Shown in pieces: positions 53,285-64,000 of a DNA stretch of 64,000 nt. Under the pieces are notes generated by a model, which had not been told where the DNA came from, searched no databases, and saw nothing but the letters and a program-made list of their open reading frames with translations. Numbering within the stretch: the first letter of the stretch is position 1; the number at the start of each line of letters is the position of its first letter. The position numbers were made by a program, and so were the translations under genes. The stretch is from Owenia fusiformis (taxonomy: Eukaryota > Annelida > Polychaeta > Sabellida > Oweniidae), in contig CAIIXF020000005.1 of the NCBI GenBank assembly GCA_903813345.2, positions 37,825,375 to 37,889,374 of the forward strand, written 5' to 3'.

Positions 53285-55030
53285 GCACTAAGGTGCTATA
53301 TTGTAATCAGTTTGCCGGGCGGGCGGGCGGTTGTCCCGAATAATCTTGTCTACAGGTTTCCAGCCAAACCGTTTGAGAGATTCATTTGAAATTCTCAGAG
53401 ATGTTTCTACCTATGAAAGTTTAGAACTGATTAGTTTTTCGGCATTCTGGGTAAATGTTAAGGCGGCCATTTTGGATTTTCCATCCTAAAATCTTGTCTG
53501 TCAAGGCTTGTCTACAGGTTTCCAGCCAAACCGTTTGAGGGATTCATTTGAAATTCTCAGGGATGTTTCTACCTATGAAAGTTTAGAACTGATTAGTTTT
53601 TCGGCATTCTGGGTAAATGTTAAGGCAGCCATTTTGGATTTTCCATCCTAAAATCTTGTCTGTCAAGGCTTGTCTACAGGTTTCCAGCCAAACCGTTTGA
53701 GGGATTCATTTGAAATTCTCAGGGATGTTATTTATGAAAGTTTAGAACTGATTAGTTTTTCGGCATTCTGGGTAAATGTGGCCATTTTGGATTTTCCGTC
53801 CTAAAATCTCGTCTGTCAAGGCTTGTCTATAGGTTTCCAACCAAACTGTTTGAGGGATTCATTTATAATTCTCAGGGATGTTTCTACCTATGAAAGTTTA
53901 GAACTGATTAGGTTTTCGGCATTCTGGGTAAATGTTAAGGCGGCCATTTTGGATTTTCCATCCTAAAATCTTGTCTGTCAAGGCCTGTCTACAGTTTCCT
54001 GCCAAACCGTTTGAGGGATTCATTTGAAATTCTCAGGGATGTTTCTACCTATGAAAGTTTAGAACTGATTAGTTTTTCGGCATTCTGGGTAAATGTTAAG
54101 GCGGCCATTTTGGATTTTCCGTCCTAAAATCTTGTCTGTCAAGGCTTGGCTACAGGCTTCCAGCCAAACCGTTTGAGGGATTCATTTGAAATTCTCAGGG
54201 ATGTTTCTACCTATGAAAGTTTAGAACTGATTAGTTTTTCCACATTCTGGATAAATGTTAAAGGGTGACGCATATCGTTTAGCAAATCGAACGCTCGTTT
54301 CTGGTGTTGCTCACCGTTTAGTATAAAAGGCCCGATCCCGGAATAATACTCAAGGGTTCACAGGTTCGAGGTCGTTGTGTCAACACCTCTAACTGTTATA
54401 TAGCATAAGTATATTGTAGATCGTCACACATTTATTAAAGGGTGATTTTTATTTTGACAAATCAATTCCACAGTTATGGGTGAAGTTTCAGGATCTTCTA
54501 TTTGTGTATAATAAGGAAAAATTGGCATCTAAATTTCCCCATAACGTAATAGCACACAGCTTGGCATATGAAATATCCTACAAATGAAACAAAGCAAGAC
54601 AAACCGTTTCTAATACAAGGATTTATATTGGCTGTTGTACATGTATTCTTTGAACGCAATCACTCTTTGGATAACGTTTTCAAAATCATTATAAACGGAT
54701 TACTTTATCTCAAAGACAATTTCAATAAACTGGATTTTACAGAGCTCCCCTTATTTCTAAAAAATGGACTGATCCAGTTAATTCGCCTGGAGGCGCCATA
54801 TTGTTTTTATACGGGATGCTAATCGGAACCCTTTAAGACTGCCATTTTGGATTTTCCGTCCTAAAATCTTGACTGTCAAGGCTTGTCTACAGGTTTCCAG
54901 CCAAACCGTTTAAGGGATTCATTTGAAATTCTCAGGGATGTTTCTACCTATAAAAGTTTAGAACTGATTAGTTTTCTGGCATTCTTGGTAAATGTCAAGG
55001 TGGCCATTTTGGATTTTTCGTCCTAAAATC
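53285..55030. repeat. 162-bp tandem repeat array
   Basis: GTTTCCAGCCAAACC-type starts lie at 53356, 53518, 53680, 53833, 53994, 54156 and 54893. Units share GATTCATTTGAAATTCTCAG, GAAAGTTTAGAACTGATTAG and GCGGCCATTTTGGATTTTCC. The sixth unit is split by an insertion at TTAA. Confidence 0.95.
54262..54832. mobile_element. TTAA-flanked insertion, 571 bp, within the tandem array
   Basis: TTAA at 54258-54261 and 54833-54836; ends AGGGTGACGC and, inverted, AGGGTTCCGA. Neighbouring repeat units show the empty site GTTAAGGCGGCC. Contains an 84-codon plus-strand frame (54568-54822, starting MKYPTNETKQDK) of unknown nature. piggyBac- or Kolobok-type by target. Confidence 0.82.
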
Positions 55031-55540
55031 GTCCTTAACTTTTAACATGTAAATGTATACATACATGTATACATACTAAAAGAAAGATGTCACTCTATTG
55101 AAAGTCAAACTGATTTTTACATTCTTCAAGATTGCAGTGCTCTTATTTAGTTCTGGAATTTTTTTTTTCAAAACCAGAAGTGTTAAAATATTTGTTTAAA
55201 TACCAATTAGCTTTTAACATGTAAATGTACATGCATATATACTAAAAGAAAGATGTCACTCTATTGAAAGTCAAACTGATTTTTACATTCTTCAAGATTG
55301 CATTGCTCTTATTTAAGTTCTGGAAGTTTTTCCAAACCAGAAGTGTTAAAATAAAACCGCAGGTGAAAAATGGGGTATGATAGTTTTACTTACCAGTATC
55401 CAGCAAATCGATTTTTGGAAGAAAAAAAACTAATAATTTATCGAATAAGCACTTTAAATACAATTGGCTTTTAACATGTAAATATATACATACTAAGTGA
55501 GATGTCACTCTATTGAAAGTCAAACTTATTATCCCACCGA
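55030..55540. repeat. Second tandem repeat (about 175-260 bp spacing)
   Basis: CTTTTAACATGTAAATG starts units near 55035, 55211 and 55470, followed by AGATGTCACTCTATTGAAAG and TTCTTCAAGATTGCA. The tail recurs at 56340-56410. Confidence 0.85.
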
Positions 55541-55544
55541 ACGA

Positions 55545-56290
55545 AGTTCAAGGGGGATATAGGAAAGACGTCCGTCTGTCTGATAGATTTTCAAGCTGGA
55601 CTGAATGAAGATGACATGAACAGCATATAAACAAGATATCCGTCTGTCTGAGTGTGTGTCCGGGCGATAACTCAAATACCAGTTGACGGATTTGATTCAA
55701 ATTTTATAGGCTTATGGGTGTAGGACCTCTGCTTGAGAAGGAATTTTCAATATGGTTGCTAAACTCAAAATGGCAGCCATTTTTCATGAAAAATGTAATC
55801 CTTGATAACTCAAATACAAGTTGACGGATTTGAGATTTGAGAAGAGATTTTCAAGATGGCTGCTAAAAAATTGCGGCCATTTTTCGTAAAAAATGTAATC
55901 TATGATAACTCAAATACCAGTGAACGGATTTGGTTCAGATTTTATATGATGATGTCTGGGGACACAGTAGCTCTGTTAGAGAAAGAATCTCAAAATGGAG
56001 GCTGGATTTCAAAATGGCTGCCATTTTTCGTAAAAAAACGTAATCTTTGATAACTCAAATACAAGTGAATGGATTTGGCTCAAATGTTATATGTTGATGT
56101 CTAACACAGTAGCTCTGTTAGAGAAAGAATTTTCAAGGTGGCAGCTGAATTTCAAAATGGCTGCCATTTTTCAGAAAAAATTATAATCTTTGATAACTCA
56201 AATTCCAGTGGATGGATTTGGTTCACATTTTATATGCTGCTATGCTTTGTTCAAGAAGAAACTTTCAAGATGGCCACTAATTATCAAAAT
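55545..56290. repeat. Third tandem repeat (about 100-150-bp units)
   Basis: After GGGGGATATAGGAAAGACGT, units repeat GATAACTCAAATACCAGTTG, then GGATTTG and AAAATGGCTGCCATTTTTC. About five units. Plus-strand frames through it are low-complexity. Confidence 0.85.
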
Positions 56291-56629
56291 ATATTTTGTT
56301 TGGTGGGATTTGCTACTCTGCGGAGTTGCTGTTTTTCTTGTTTTTACATTCTTCAAGATTGCATTGCTCTTATTTAGGTTCTGGAAGTTTTTTCCAAACC
56401 AGAAGTGTCATATCATTTGTTTCACCAACAGGTAGTTTTCAGATGATGATTTTATATTGCATACTTGCGTGATATATTGTAATCAGTTTGCCGGATGGGC
56501 CGGCGGATTATTGGGCAGGCATCCTACATAATTTGTCTCCACTCTTCCAGGCATTATGGATAAATGTTGAATGGTCATTTTAGATTTTTTGTCCTGAAAT
56601 CTTAATCTGTAAAGTCTTGTAAAGCCACA

Positions 56630-56935
56630 CATCGAATGATCTGTAAAATGAAGCCTTCTAATTGGTCAGTCCTTGTGCTGTACCAATCTGTATTGTCCCC
56701 ATTGATCATCTCCATTGCAGAAAATATTGGTACGGAGGGGACATTCCCAGTAGCATTACAGAGGATCACACGATAAAAACGTTATAGAATGATTTGAAGT
56801 GCAATGCAGGATAAATTCTGCTCTCGATATTCTGTATTGGCACTGGACTTCGTCTCGTTCCAATACGGAATTTCTCGAGCAGAATATATCCTTTATTGCA
56901 CTTCAAATCATTCAATAACTTATAATGTAGTGATC
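56630..56935. repeat. Dispersed repeat, copy 2
   Basis: Matches 43197-43525. This copy keeps both ends of an inner inverted repeat, AATGATTTGAAGTGCAAT and ATTGCACTTCAAATCATT. Confidence 0.85.
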
Positions 56936-57434
56936 TGACATTTTAAGGGATGCTTTATAGAATGAATGTTTAGAACTGCTTAGTTTTTGGTCATTCTGGG
57001 TGAATGTTAAGGCAGCCATTTAGGACTTTCCATCCCAAAAACTGTATATTCTTTTATAGGGTGTGATGCTGTTCAATCTGTGTCTTGTTTATTAATCAGT
57101 ATTTATTGATTAACTAATACATACATCCAAAAATGTCCGTCATGTCAAGGGTACTGAGACATTTCACATAATGTTGCAAGAGGAAATTGATTAAACAATA
57201 TTTATTAATTTATTGAATATACATGAAACAATTATGGGTGATAGGGGTAAATGAGATGAATTATTTCAAAGTATAAGTATGATGGTGGCTTATTACAGGT
57301 GGTTGTAAAATCATGTAGAAAAGATTGAGATACACTACTGACTGCTTTCTATTCAATGCAATTTCTTTTGCTCTTTGTTTTAAATATATTAACACTCAGG
57401 ACGGGATATTTTTCCCTAAAAGTATAAATTATCA

Positions 57435-57440
57435 TTTATT
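57435..57440 (-). promoter_or_regulatory. Possible poly(A) signal of the MFS gene
   Basis: AATAAA on the minus strand, 15 nt downstream of the stop codon. Rather close, but no rival signal is seen just beyond. Confidence 0.35.
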
Positions 57441-57454
57441 GTTTTGTTTACTCA

Positions 57455-58858
57455 CTAATGCTTCCATGTGGCATCTCTTTCAATCTTGACAAGGCAAATG
57501 TTTGAAAACAATGCGCAAAAACATAAAAGTGCTAATAAAATGAATGTCCATTTTGAACATTCTTCTCCATAACATTCGTTTGATCCTGGTAGACTGTTGA
57601 GTTTATAACTAAAGGCAAACAACTGCTGAAGCCCAAATACACCAAGTCCATGAGCTGTCAAAAGAATACCAAGATTCTGTCCAATATATTTTGAACCAAA
57701 TAAGTGAATAATGACCCATTGTATTTGTACATAAAATGCAGCATATGCAAAACTCATGATGATTGCACTGCTGAACAATGCAGCAAATCCATCCTGGAAT
57801 AAACTCATTACAATGAGACTTATACACATTAATGTTGCAGATGGTAACATAGTTGAGGATCTAGGGACACCTGGCCATTTCAGAGAGATATGATTAGAAA
57901 TAAATCCAATAAAAAGTATCCCCAATGTGCTGAAAATTGGTATGCATATCGTAAAAACTGCTACGTCTTGTTCTCTATGAGCAGATTTCAATACTGTGGA
58001 GATATTGTTGACAATTGTTCCTCCCGTTCCTGCTAAAATGAAAAGCATAACAAAAAAGTAATAAAATGGCAATGTTTTCATCATTTGCAGTCCATTCAGA
58101 TCAAGTGCACACATAGTTGTGTCTTTTTGACCTGTATTAGGAATCAATGCAGTCTGGTCATTTAAGTGTATCTTGTTTTCGTCTTTGTCATCAGCTACTG
58201 TGTCTTGAAGAGTTTTGAAAATTTCGTTCAATTCACTTTCTTCATGGGTTGATTCATTTATTGGAACTTCCTTAAGTAGGATGATGAGTAACAAATTGAT
58301 AATCACAGCTATCACAGCCAGGAACAGCATAAATTCACCATACTTTTGATTCTCAGTATCTTTTATATGACCTTGTACAAAGAATCCTTGATAGATGGCA
58401 CTGTAAAGTGTTGGAGCATTCCAAAATACACAAGCGTGGCTCATAAGTACCTTCAGTTTATGTTTTCCTCCAAAGTTTTTTGTGTTTACTCCTACACTTG
58501 CAAGGTAGGAAAATGCTGTACCAAACATTGTAAGTGATTGTATGATACAGACCAGCCATGCCCTTGTAGAGCCAAATGTTTTGAACTGTGCAATAATCCA
58601 TAAACATGTAAATCCACCACCAGTGAATATAAGACCGACCGTACATGCAACTTTTTGTCCAAATGTGTCAAACATAAGGCCCACTAGTATAAGAAAAATA
58701 CTTTGACCAAGGTCTCCGCTTGCAGCAATAAACTCTACCTCTGACTGTGTATAGTTGTAGGTGCTTTTCAGTCCAACTGCATATGTGTTAAAACTATATA
58801 AGACTCCTGCAATAAACATTCCAAGTGTTCCTACAAACAAGGAAATATATTTCTGCAT
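57455..58858 (-). CDS. MFS transporter, nodulin-like/NFD4 type, intronless
   Basis: 467 residues from an ATG in one exon, predicted plasma- or organelle-membrane transporter with about 12 hydrophobic segments in two halves and a charged central loop (about residues 200-250, HEESELNEIFKTLQD, DKDENK). The N-terminus GVLYSFNTYAVGLKSTYNYT followed by GDLGQSIFLILVGLMFDTFG matches the nodulin-like MFS pattern (proton-linked or monocarboxylate-like family; plant NFD4 relatives). The second half has FYYFFVMLFILAGTGGTIVN and LFGSKYIGQNLGILLTAHGL. The substrate cannot be told. The absence of introns contrasts with tankyrase. A possible poly(A) signal lies 15 nt after the stop. Confidence 0.85.
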   Translation of the reverse strand: MQKYISLFVGTLGMFIAGVLYSFNTYAVGLKSTYNYTQSEVEFIAASGDLGQSIFLILVGLMFDTFGQKVACTVGLIFTGGGFTCLWIIAQFKTFGSTRAWLVCIIQSLTMFGTAFSYLASVGVNTKNFGGKHKLKVLMSHACVFWNAPTLYSAIYQGFFVQGHIKDTENQKYGEFMLFLAVIAVIINLLLIILLKEVPINESTHEESELNEIFKTLQDTVADDKDENKIHLNDQTALIPNTGQKDTTMCALDLNGLQMMKTLPFYYFFVMLFILAGTGGTIVNNISTVLKSAHREQDVAVFTICIPIFSTLGILFIGFISNHISLKWPGVPRSSTMLPSATLMCISLIVMSLFQDGFAALFSSAIIMSFAYAAFYVQIQWVIIHLFGSKYIGQNLGILLTAHGLGVFGLQQLFAFSYKLNSLPGSNECYGEECSKWTFILLALLCFCALFSNICLVKIERDATWKH

Positions 58859-58859
58859 G

Positions 58860-59650
58860 TTCTCTTTTCTTCTTTTGAATTATAGACTTGCACTTATTCC
58901 ATGTGTTATTTAACTTTGGTTAAGTTTAGTTTGCTTATTTTTTATATTTCATATTGTCCATGTCTAAGAAATTCATGAATCAAAATGATTTAAGGTAATT
59001 TTTGTTTGATGATTCATCTCTATTTCTGAGTCTTCTATTGCACCCCTTATTCAGTCTATTTCTTGAAGCTAGCTATATGAATGAACTCCCCATTGATAGC
59101 AAGCCACCAAGTACTTTAAAACTGTCAATTTTATTGTTACTATAAAATGATTCATTGATGACCACATAAAGAACTCTCCATCCAGACAATTACTCAAACT
59201 TTATTTGACCCATCGGTATTGAAAATATTTTTACTCATACACACATACATTGCCTCTATATATGAGTACAAGTTCTGCTGTAAAGATTTTAGTATTGATT
59301 TTATGTTTTTTTAAATATTCTTGTCTCATTCAAAGCATTCAATAAATGTTACTAAAGTAGTAATTCAGGTAGGCAGAAATTTCAACTACTATATATAATA
59401 TCAGCCTTTGAATTATGATTATATTTTTCAATTCACCCTTTATGTTGAAGTTCAGGTGTTTATGGGAAATAAATAGGTGTTGTCATCAAAAGATTTGTCT
59501 GGTGTGAGGGAACATGCTATTTTTCATCGTGCCATTAAAAAGTTTAAAAAAGAAATGGTACGTTATAGAGTTTGATACTCTGGCACCATTTTCAATACCC
59601 TTTTCTTCAAGAGTATTTGACTTCAAACAGAAGTGAAGGTTACCCGAAAA
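58860..59650. other. Upstream region of the MFS gene; no other gene
   Basis: AT-rich, no clear TATA box within 100 bp upstream of 58858 on the minus strand, no frames of note. Confidence 0.5.
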
Positions 59651-59655
59651 TGATA

Positions 59656-59964
59656 CTGTAAGTTGCTTTAATTTGGCAGATTGGGCAAATTTTGAAATTT
59701 TGGCTGCTATTTAATTTGGCAGACTTAATACCCATTGGTAAAATGCAGATATTAGAGGGTTCTTACAAAGATGCAAATAAGGCTCCCGTCCTTCAAAATT
59801 GAATATATTGACATTTTAGTGGGGTATTTTCAAAAGCTTTTATTATGCAAGGGAATCCCAAGGGACTTAGTAAAAAAATTGTCGGAGACTTAATTTGGCA
59901 GTTGTCATCTGAATCCATCAAATCCGCAAAATCAAAACGGCCATCAAATTAAAGCAACTTACAG
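59656..59964. mobile_element. MITE, 309 bp, TA target
   Basis: TA at 59654-59655 and 59965-59966; ends CTGTAAGTTGCTTTAATTTG in perfect inverted orientation. Internal repeats of TTAATTTGGCAG. Confidence 0.9.
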
Positions 59965-60342
59965 TAACCAATTGTAAGGTGTTTTGTTTGCCATTTGCTG
60001 ACTTCTTCAGTTACTTTTGATTTTTTCTCACCAAAACTGTGCGATGAGAAAAGACAGTGTAATGATGTGAAATATATGATGATAAATAATTAATGTTAAT
60101 TTAAGAAAGAATCAGATCTAGCGAGCTGCCCAACAAAAAATTGTTTCAATCTTAGAATATTTCTGGCTCATGTCATTCCTTTTCATGTTTATTTTCTTAA
60201 AATCATCGAAGTGCATACTTTATTTCAGGAAAACTAGATATTTACAATAACATATTATTTTTCCATAAGAACGGTTACCATTCTTATTATTTGGGAGAAT
60301 TTACAAATTTTCACTCATTTTTGGACTTTGAATCAATAGTAC

Positions 60343-60442
60343 AATAACGTCATTTCTAAGGGCAATATAGTGAAATATTGGACCGAGGGCCAAAGGCCCA
60401 AGGTCCAATATTTCACTATATTGCTCGCAGAAATGACGTTAT
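60343..60442. repeat. Near-perfect hairpin, about 41-bp arms
   Basis: GCAATATAGTGAAATATTGG pairs with CCAATATTTCACTATATTGC, and the outer ATAACGTCATTTCT pairs with AGAAATGACGTTAT. The loop is GAGGGCCAAAGGCCCAA, itself partly palindromic. Confidence 0.95.
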
Positions 60443-60445
60443 TAG

Positions 60446-60670
60446 TATTATTACCACCGTTAACGACCAGGACTGACACAGCAAGAAAATCTTACGCATT
60501 GAACGATATCTAATTTCCCGGGGAAAATTGCCGGTCCAGAATATATTCTAGACCGGTCCATATGGACCACCACTATGACGTCACACATTTCTCAGGTCGA
60601 TATAGTAAAATGAACGCCTTCTAAACTAGCACTAAAACCCCTAGAACTGGCCCGGCAAGGTGGTAATAAT
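60446..60670. mobile_element. Short element with TTATTACCACC ends
   Basis: ATTATTACCACC at the left and GGTGGTAATAAT at the right, about 220 bp; inner CCGGTCCAGAATATATTCTA GACCGG palindrome. Adjacent to the hairpin and possibly part of the same element. Confidence 0.6.
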
Positions 60671-60679
60671 TATAACTTC

Positions 60680-62000
60680 ACCAATTTATAACATAGCGTG
60701 AATCGTAATTGCTGGATATTGTATTTAAAATTGTAAGGAATAGATTGTTAGGTCAATTGTACGCATTGCTTGTAATTTTTCCACCCCCATAGATCTGATT
60801 CTGCCTTTAATCATATGATGCAGGTGAAATTTAATTATTTCAATATGCTGATGATATGTCACTAGTATACTGAAAGGTGTTGCATCTGTCAAAGAGGCAA
60901 TAAATATTATTTTAATATTGAGGCCATTCAAATACTTCTGGCCCTTTCAAATACTTCTTACTAATAAAAAAGTTGTATTGAAAAACCTGTAAACATTAAG
61001 TAGAATATTTTTTCATATCAGATTAAAACAACAAAATATTAGGACGTAATATTTTGCAGAACCAGCAGTGGTTGAGTAGTAGTTGAGTTAGATGAAATCA
61101 TTGATTGTTAATTTGCAAAATCGGAAGAAATAATAAAAATCATCCTCCCAACAAGACTCCAAGATTCAGAGGAGCAAAATCTCTAGCCCTGTGATCGGAG
61201 GATGGATGACAATTTGGTCAGTTAAATGTTTAAACACATGGGCTTTCAATAGATGCCCATGGTTTAATCACGTTTGGTAAAATTACTCCTTGTATATAAT
61301 CAATAATGTACTCACAATTTAGATATATATTAATGCAATTTGTTCATTTTGTCAGATAAGATAATTAATAGATATATACCACCTTATGCAGACAGTGGTT
61401 CACAGAAAACACTTGGCTTTTAGAACATTTTATTATGTGCTTGCAGGTGCTACAACGAATAGAAATTCCAGGAGAAACCAAGATGACAGTTACCTTTAGG
61501 TAAGGTCACTTCTAGGGGTTAAGTTACATTTCTGCATTTTTTTCTATGAAACAGGGGGTCATGTCAAGTAGTTATCTGGAAATGCGATAATAGGACTCTA
61601 AAGAAAAGATCTGGCAATAGAAAATGCAAAATTGCCCCTTTAAGATTTACCCATCATGTCCAGAGACTTATCAGTTATGGATTTTTAAATCAAGAAAACA
61701 CCCAATGAAATCTTTAATCAATCTGTGAAGAGGTTCGCCTTGAACCACACAGATGTCAAAATTTTTATACCAAAAAGCATCCCTAAAATTTGAATTTAAT
61801 CCAACAATTTTAGATGAAAATATTTAGACAAGAATTTAGGTTAAAAATAAAATGTCAAAGGTCAAATGCCTATAATCAGATAAGGTCACCTCCACAAATG
61901 CTGTTTTTAAATTTATCTTATCTGGACTGCAGATTTATATTTTTGGCTGAACATTATATGAATTTCTATAAAAGTTTCACACAAAAAATAATCAAAATAA
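60680..62000. other. No gene seen
   Basis: AT-rich intergenic DNA; short frames only. Confidence 0.55.
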
Positions 62001-62004
62001 ATTA

Positions 62005-62370
62005 ATATTGGATGGAGGGGGGGATTGGATGGAGGGGATCACGTGTATGTAAGACATGATAAGACATGCTACTTGAATTTATTTTTATGACTCCTTTTCC
62101 TTACAGTTTCTTACTGGGGTACTGAGTACACCAGTTCTTGTAAATTTGTTCCATCATAAAGACATATAAATCCCCCCTCCATCCACTCCCCCCCCTCCAT
62201 CCAATAGGGTATCAGGTCAAAAAAAAAACTAGATGACCTAACATATTTTGCCGTGCACTGCGCCTATTCATTTGGCAATTCAGTTGTAAATTTTCTCTTG
62301 AAAAAATAAATCTTCCAAATTTGTTGAGTTTTCTTGCAGAAATCGCCTAATCCCCCCTCCATCCATTTTG
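62005..62370. repeat. GGATGGAGGGGGGATT inverted repeats
   Basis: GGATGGAGGGGGGATT at 62010-62030 is answered by AATCCCCCCTCCATCC at about 62170 and 62349, with further CTCCATCC copies at 62175-62205. Probably ends of short nested elements. Confidence 0.7.
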
Positions 62371-62399
62371 TACGATCACCGGGCGTGGTATTTAGCCTG

Positions 62400-63280
62400 A
62401 ACAAGACTACCAACTTTTTACTTTTTATTATTCATCTTTTAGCAACATGAATAATTATATGTACTGCAAATGCAACCTATTCATTGACACTGCCTGTGAT
62501 GTCATCATGACTGGTTGCAGTGGATACCATCAATACCTTGAATACCTTGGTGTACTGGCTGGATAACCCTACGGGTACAATGGCAAAGCAATTATGAATT
62601 CTTTGCATGTAAAGACGTTATTTTTTCAATATGTTTTTGATTTTGTTGATACATGCTTATCATTATTTTACTCAATAACTACACCTCTGCACTCATTACA
62701 TGCCCTTGCATCGAGTCAGAATTAGCAAACATGAAAGCAACATATGTACTCCCTGGCCATCTGATAATGACATCATGATGACATTCTTGTGGGTACAAAC
62801 CCATATATGATTTACAAAAATTACAAAATCTCCTTGTAGACACAATTGCATTCGGAGGAATCTCTAAGTGGTACCTACCTATATTTATTGTTATTATTTC
62901 ATTTTTGTCATTTTGATGTTCTGTGTCAACTTATATTTCATTCTAATAGTATTAATAGGATCATTTCTGAATGATCTTTTAAGTAAATTGAACAGTACTT
63001 AATGCAAGTAACATCACCTAAGGCATAATTCACAGACAATTCATCTACTTTTTACTTTAATGCAAAACAACTATTGAGTATTTTATTTTTTCAAGTCTAT
63101 AAACACATAGTTCCACAGTGAGTCATAATAAAATGAATATTCTATTAGTCCTACAGTAAGAAGCACCAATAGCCAATTCAAGTTATGATTTTAAATTTTT
63201 CAATCTTTTCAAAAGCCCATTCCTAGATAATAAGGTATTGGAATTACATTTCTTTAAAATAGAGAATGGTGGGAGGGATT
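62400..63280. other. No gene seen
   Basis: AT-rich. No frame, tRNA or element boundary recognised. Confidence 0.5.
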
Positions 63281-63288
63281 CCAAAGTA

Positions 63289-64000
63289 CAGGGTGATCCA
63301 GAAGTAACGTCAAAGATGTTGTAATTTCAAAAGTATTCATCAGATCTTCATGAAATTTGGTATACATGTACCCACAACATTTCTGAGTTACCATCTCAAA
63401 GATTGGAATTCAATCATTTCATTGGTTGAAATTATGGTTGCTATAGTAACCCGATATCGCGTAACCCGGGGCAAATTACTTAACGTGTAATGCGTAATCT
63501 CAAAATATCAACAAGATCTGTAATTGTTATATCCTCAACATTTTATTTCACAACAATATAAATCATACTATTGCACAGTTACTAATAATAGTTCATTCTA
63601 CATAATTGCCACCATTTGCAACACATTTCTCATGTCTGGATACCCATTCCTTGAACACAGAATTAAATCCATTAGAACTCATTCCTTGTAGGGCTAGTAC
63701 TACGGCATTTTTCAATTCCTCACAGGATTGAAAATTATTTCCACTAAGGTTTCTTTTTAGTTCCCCATACAAATAAAAGTCACTGGGGGCAAGATCAGGT
63801 GAATAAGGGGCATGTTCAAGTTGTTGAAATCCAAGTGTTTGGACTGTGTTGCTGGTCAGGATTGCAGTGTGCGTAGGGGCATTGTCCCAATGCAAGATAA
63901 ACTGCTGCAGATGTCCGGGACGCTTTTTCCTCAGGGAACGTTGAAGATCACGCTTCAGAACCTGAAAAACAAATGTTTAATGGTTGTTAAACCAGTTGTT
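63289..64000 (-). mobile_element. Mariner element, cut by the window edge
   Basis: The 3' terminal inverted repeat starts CAGGGTGATCCAGAAGTAAC with TA at 63287-63288. The transposase gene is on the minus strand, and the other end lies beyond the window. Confidence 0.85.
63593..63961 (-). CDS. Mariner transposase, C-terminal part (DD34D)
   Basis: Reads LKRDLQRSLRKKRPGHLQQF, then HWDNAPTHTA (second catalytic Asp), then APYSPDLAPSDFYLYGELKR (third Asp) exactly 34 residues after the second, and ends GGNYVE before a stop. This is the DDE nuclease of mariner (IS630-Tc1-mariner superfamily). Upstream of codon GTT at 63961 an in-frame stop occurs five codons away, while TTTGTTTTTCAG directly before it looks like a 3' splice site. 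So either an intron starts here or the copy is broken. The first catalytic Asp lies outside the window. Confidence 0.88.
   Translation of the reverse strand, partial: VLKRDLQRSLRKKRPGHLQQFILHWDNAPTHTAILTSNTVQTLGFQQLEHAPYSPDLAPSDFYLYGELKRNLSGNNFQSCEELKNAVVLALQGMSSNGFNSVFKEWVSRHEKCVANGGNYVE

Noticed and set aside
53285-53340. GGGCGGGCGGGCGG run as a CpG-island promoter
   Set aside because: It is the start of a tandem array, recurs at 56490-56510, and no gene follows.
54568-54822. 84-codon ORF as an independent gene
   Set aside because: Lies within the TTAA-flanked insertion and has no recognisable domain; kept only as a note under that element.

Overview
The window is nuclear DNA from an animal, most likely a marine invertebrate bilaterian. 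It has long AT-rich introns with GT-AG boundaries, no bacterial-style gene packing, and many families of DNA transposons. The species cannot be fixed from sequence alone.

Tankyrase, 0.6-29.1 kb, + strand. I assembled 23 coding exons by matching reading phase at every GT-AG junction. They add up to 3462 nt (1153 residues plus stop). The protein has the full tankyrase layout: five ankyrin-repeat clusters, a SAM domain, and a C-terminal PARP domain with an intact H-Y-E triad and CHCC zinc site. Three places in this gene are unusual. A 66-nt in-phase extra exon (19592-19657) is a copy of the end of exon 7. The start of exon 16, with its 3' splice site, is present three times in tandem (25013, 25079, 25145). 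The last codons and stop lie in the first unit of a tandem repeat that continues into the 3' UTR. Intron 4 is almost wholly an 8.9-kb hAT-like element with perfect 8-bp target duplications, and a 2.1-kb Mutator-like element is nested in it.

29.6-33 kb: minisatellites, candidate poly(A) signals, and a 5'-truncated LINE with an 11-bp target duplication.

34.3-35.4 kb, - strand: a Ras-family GTPase of RASD/DIRAS type ending in CVIS. A 430-bp MITE with a TAA target duplication cuts it in the switch II coding region and offers a strong splice donor from its own terminus.

35.8-56.9 kb: no convincing host gene. It holds a 5-kb imperfect palindrome, two solo-LTR-like elements with 5-bp duplications (one confirmed by an empty site in the other palindrome arm), TTAA-flanked elements, mariner-type MITEs, a tRNA-like SINE and a 162-bp tandem array.

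57.5-58.9 kb, - strand: an intronless 467-residue MFS transporter of the nodulin-like/NFD4 type. 59-64 kb: more MITEs and hairpins, then a mariner element with a DD34D transposase running off the right edge.

The three host genes look functionally unrelated. What unites the window is transposon-driven remodelling of exons, introns and splice sites.
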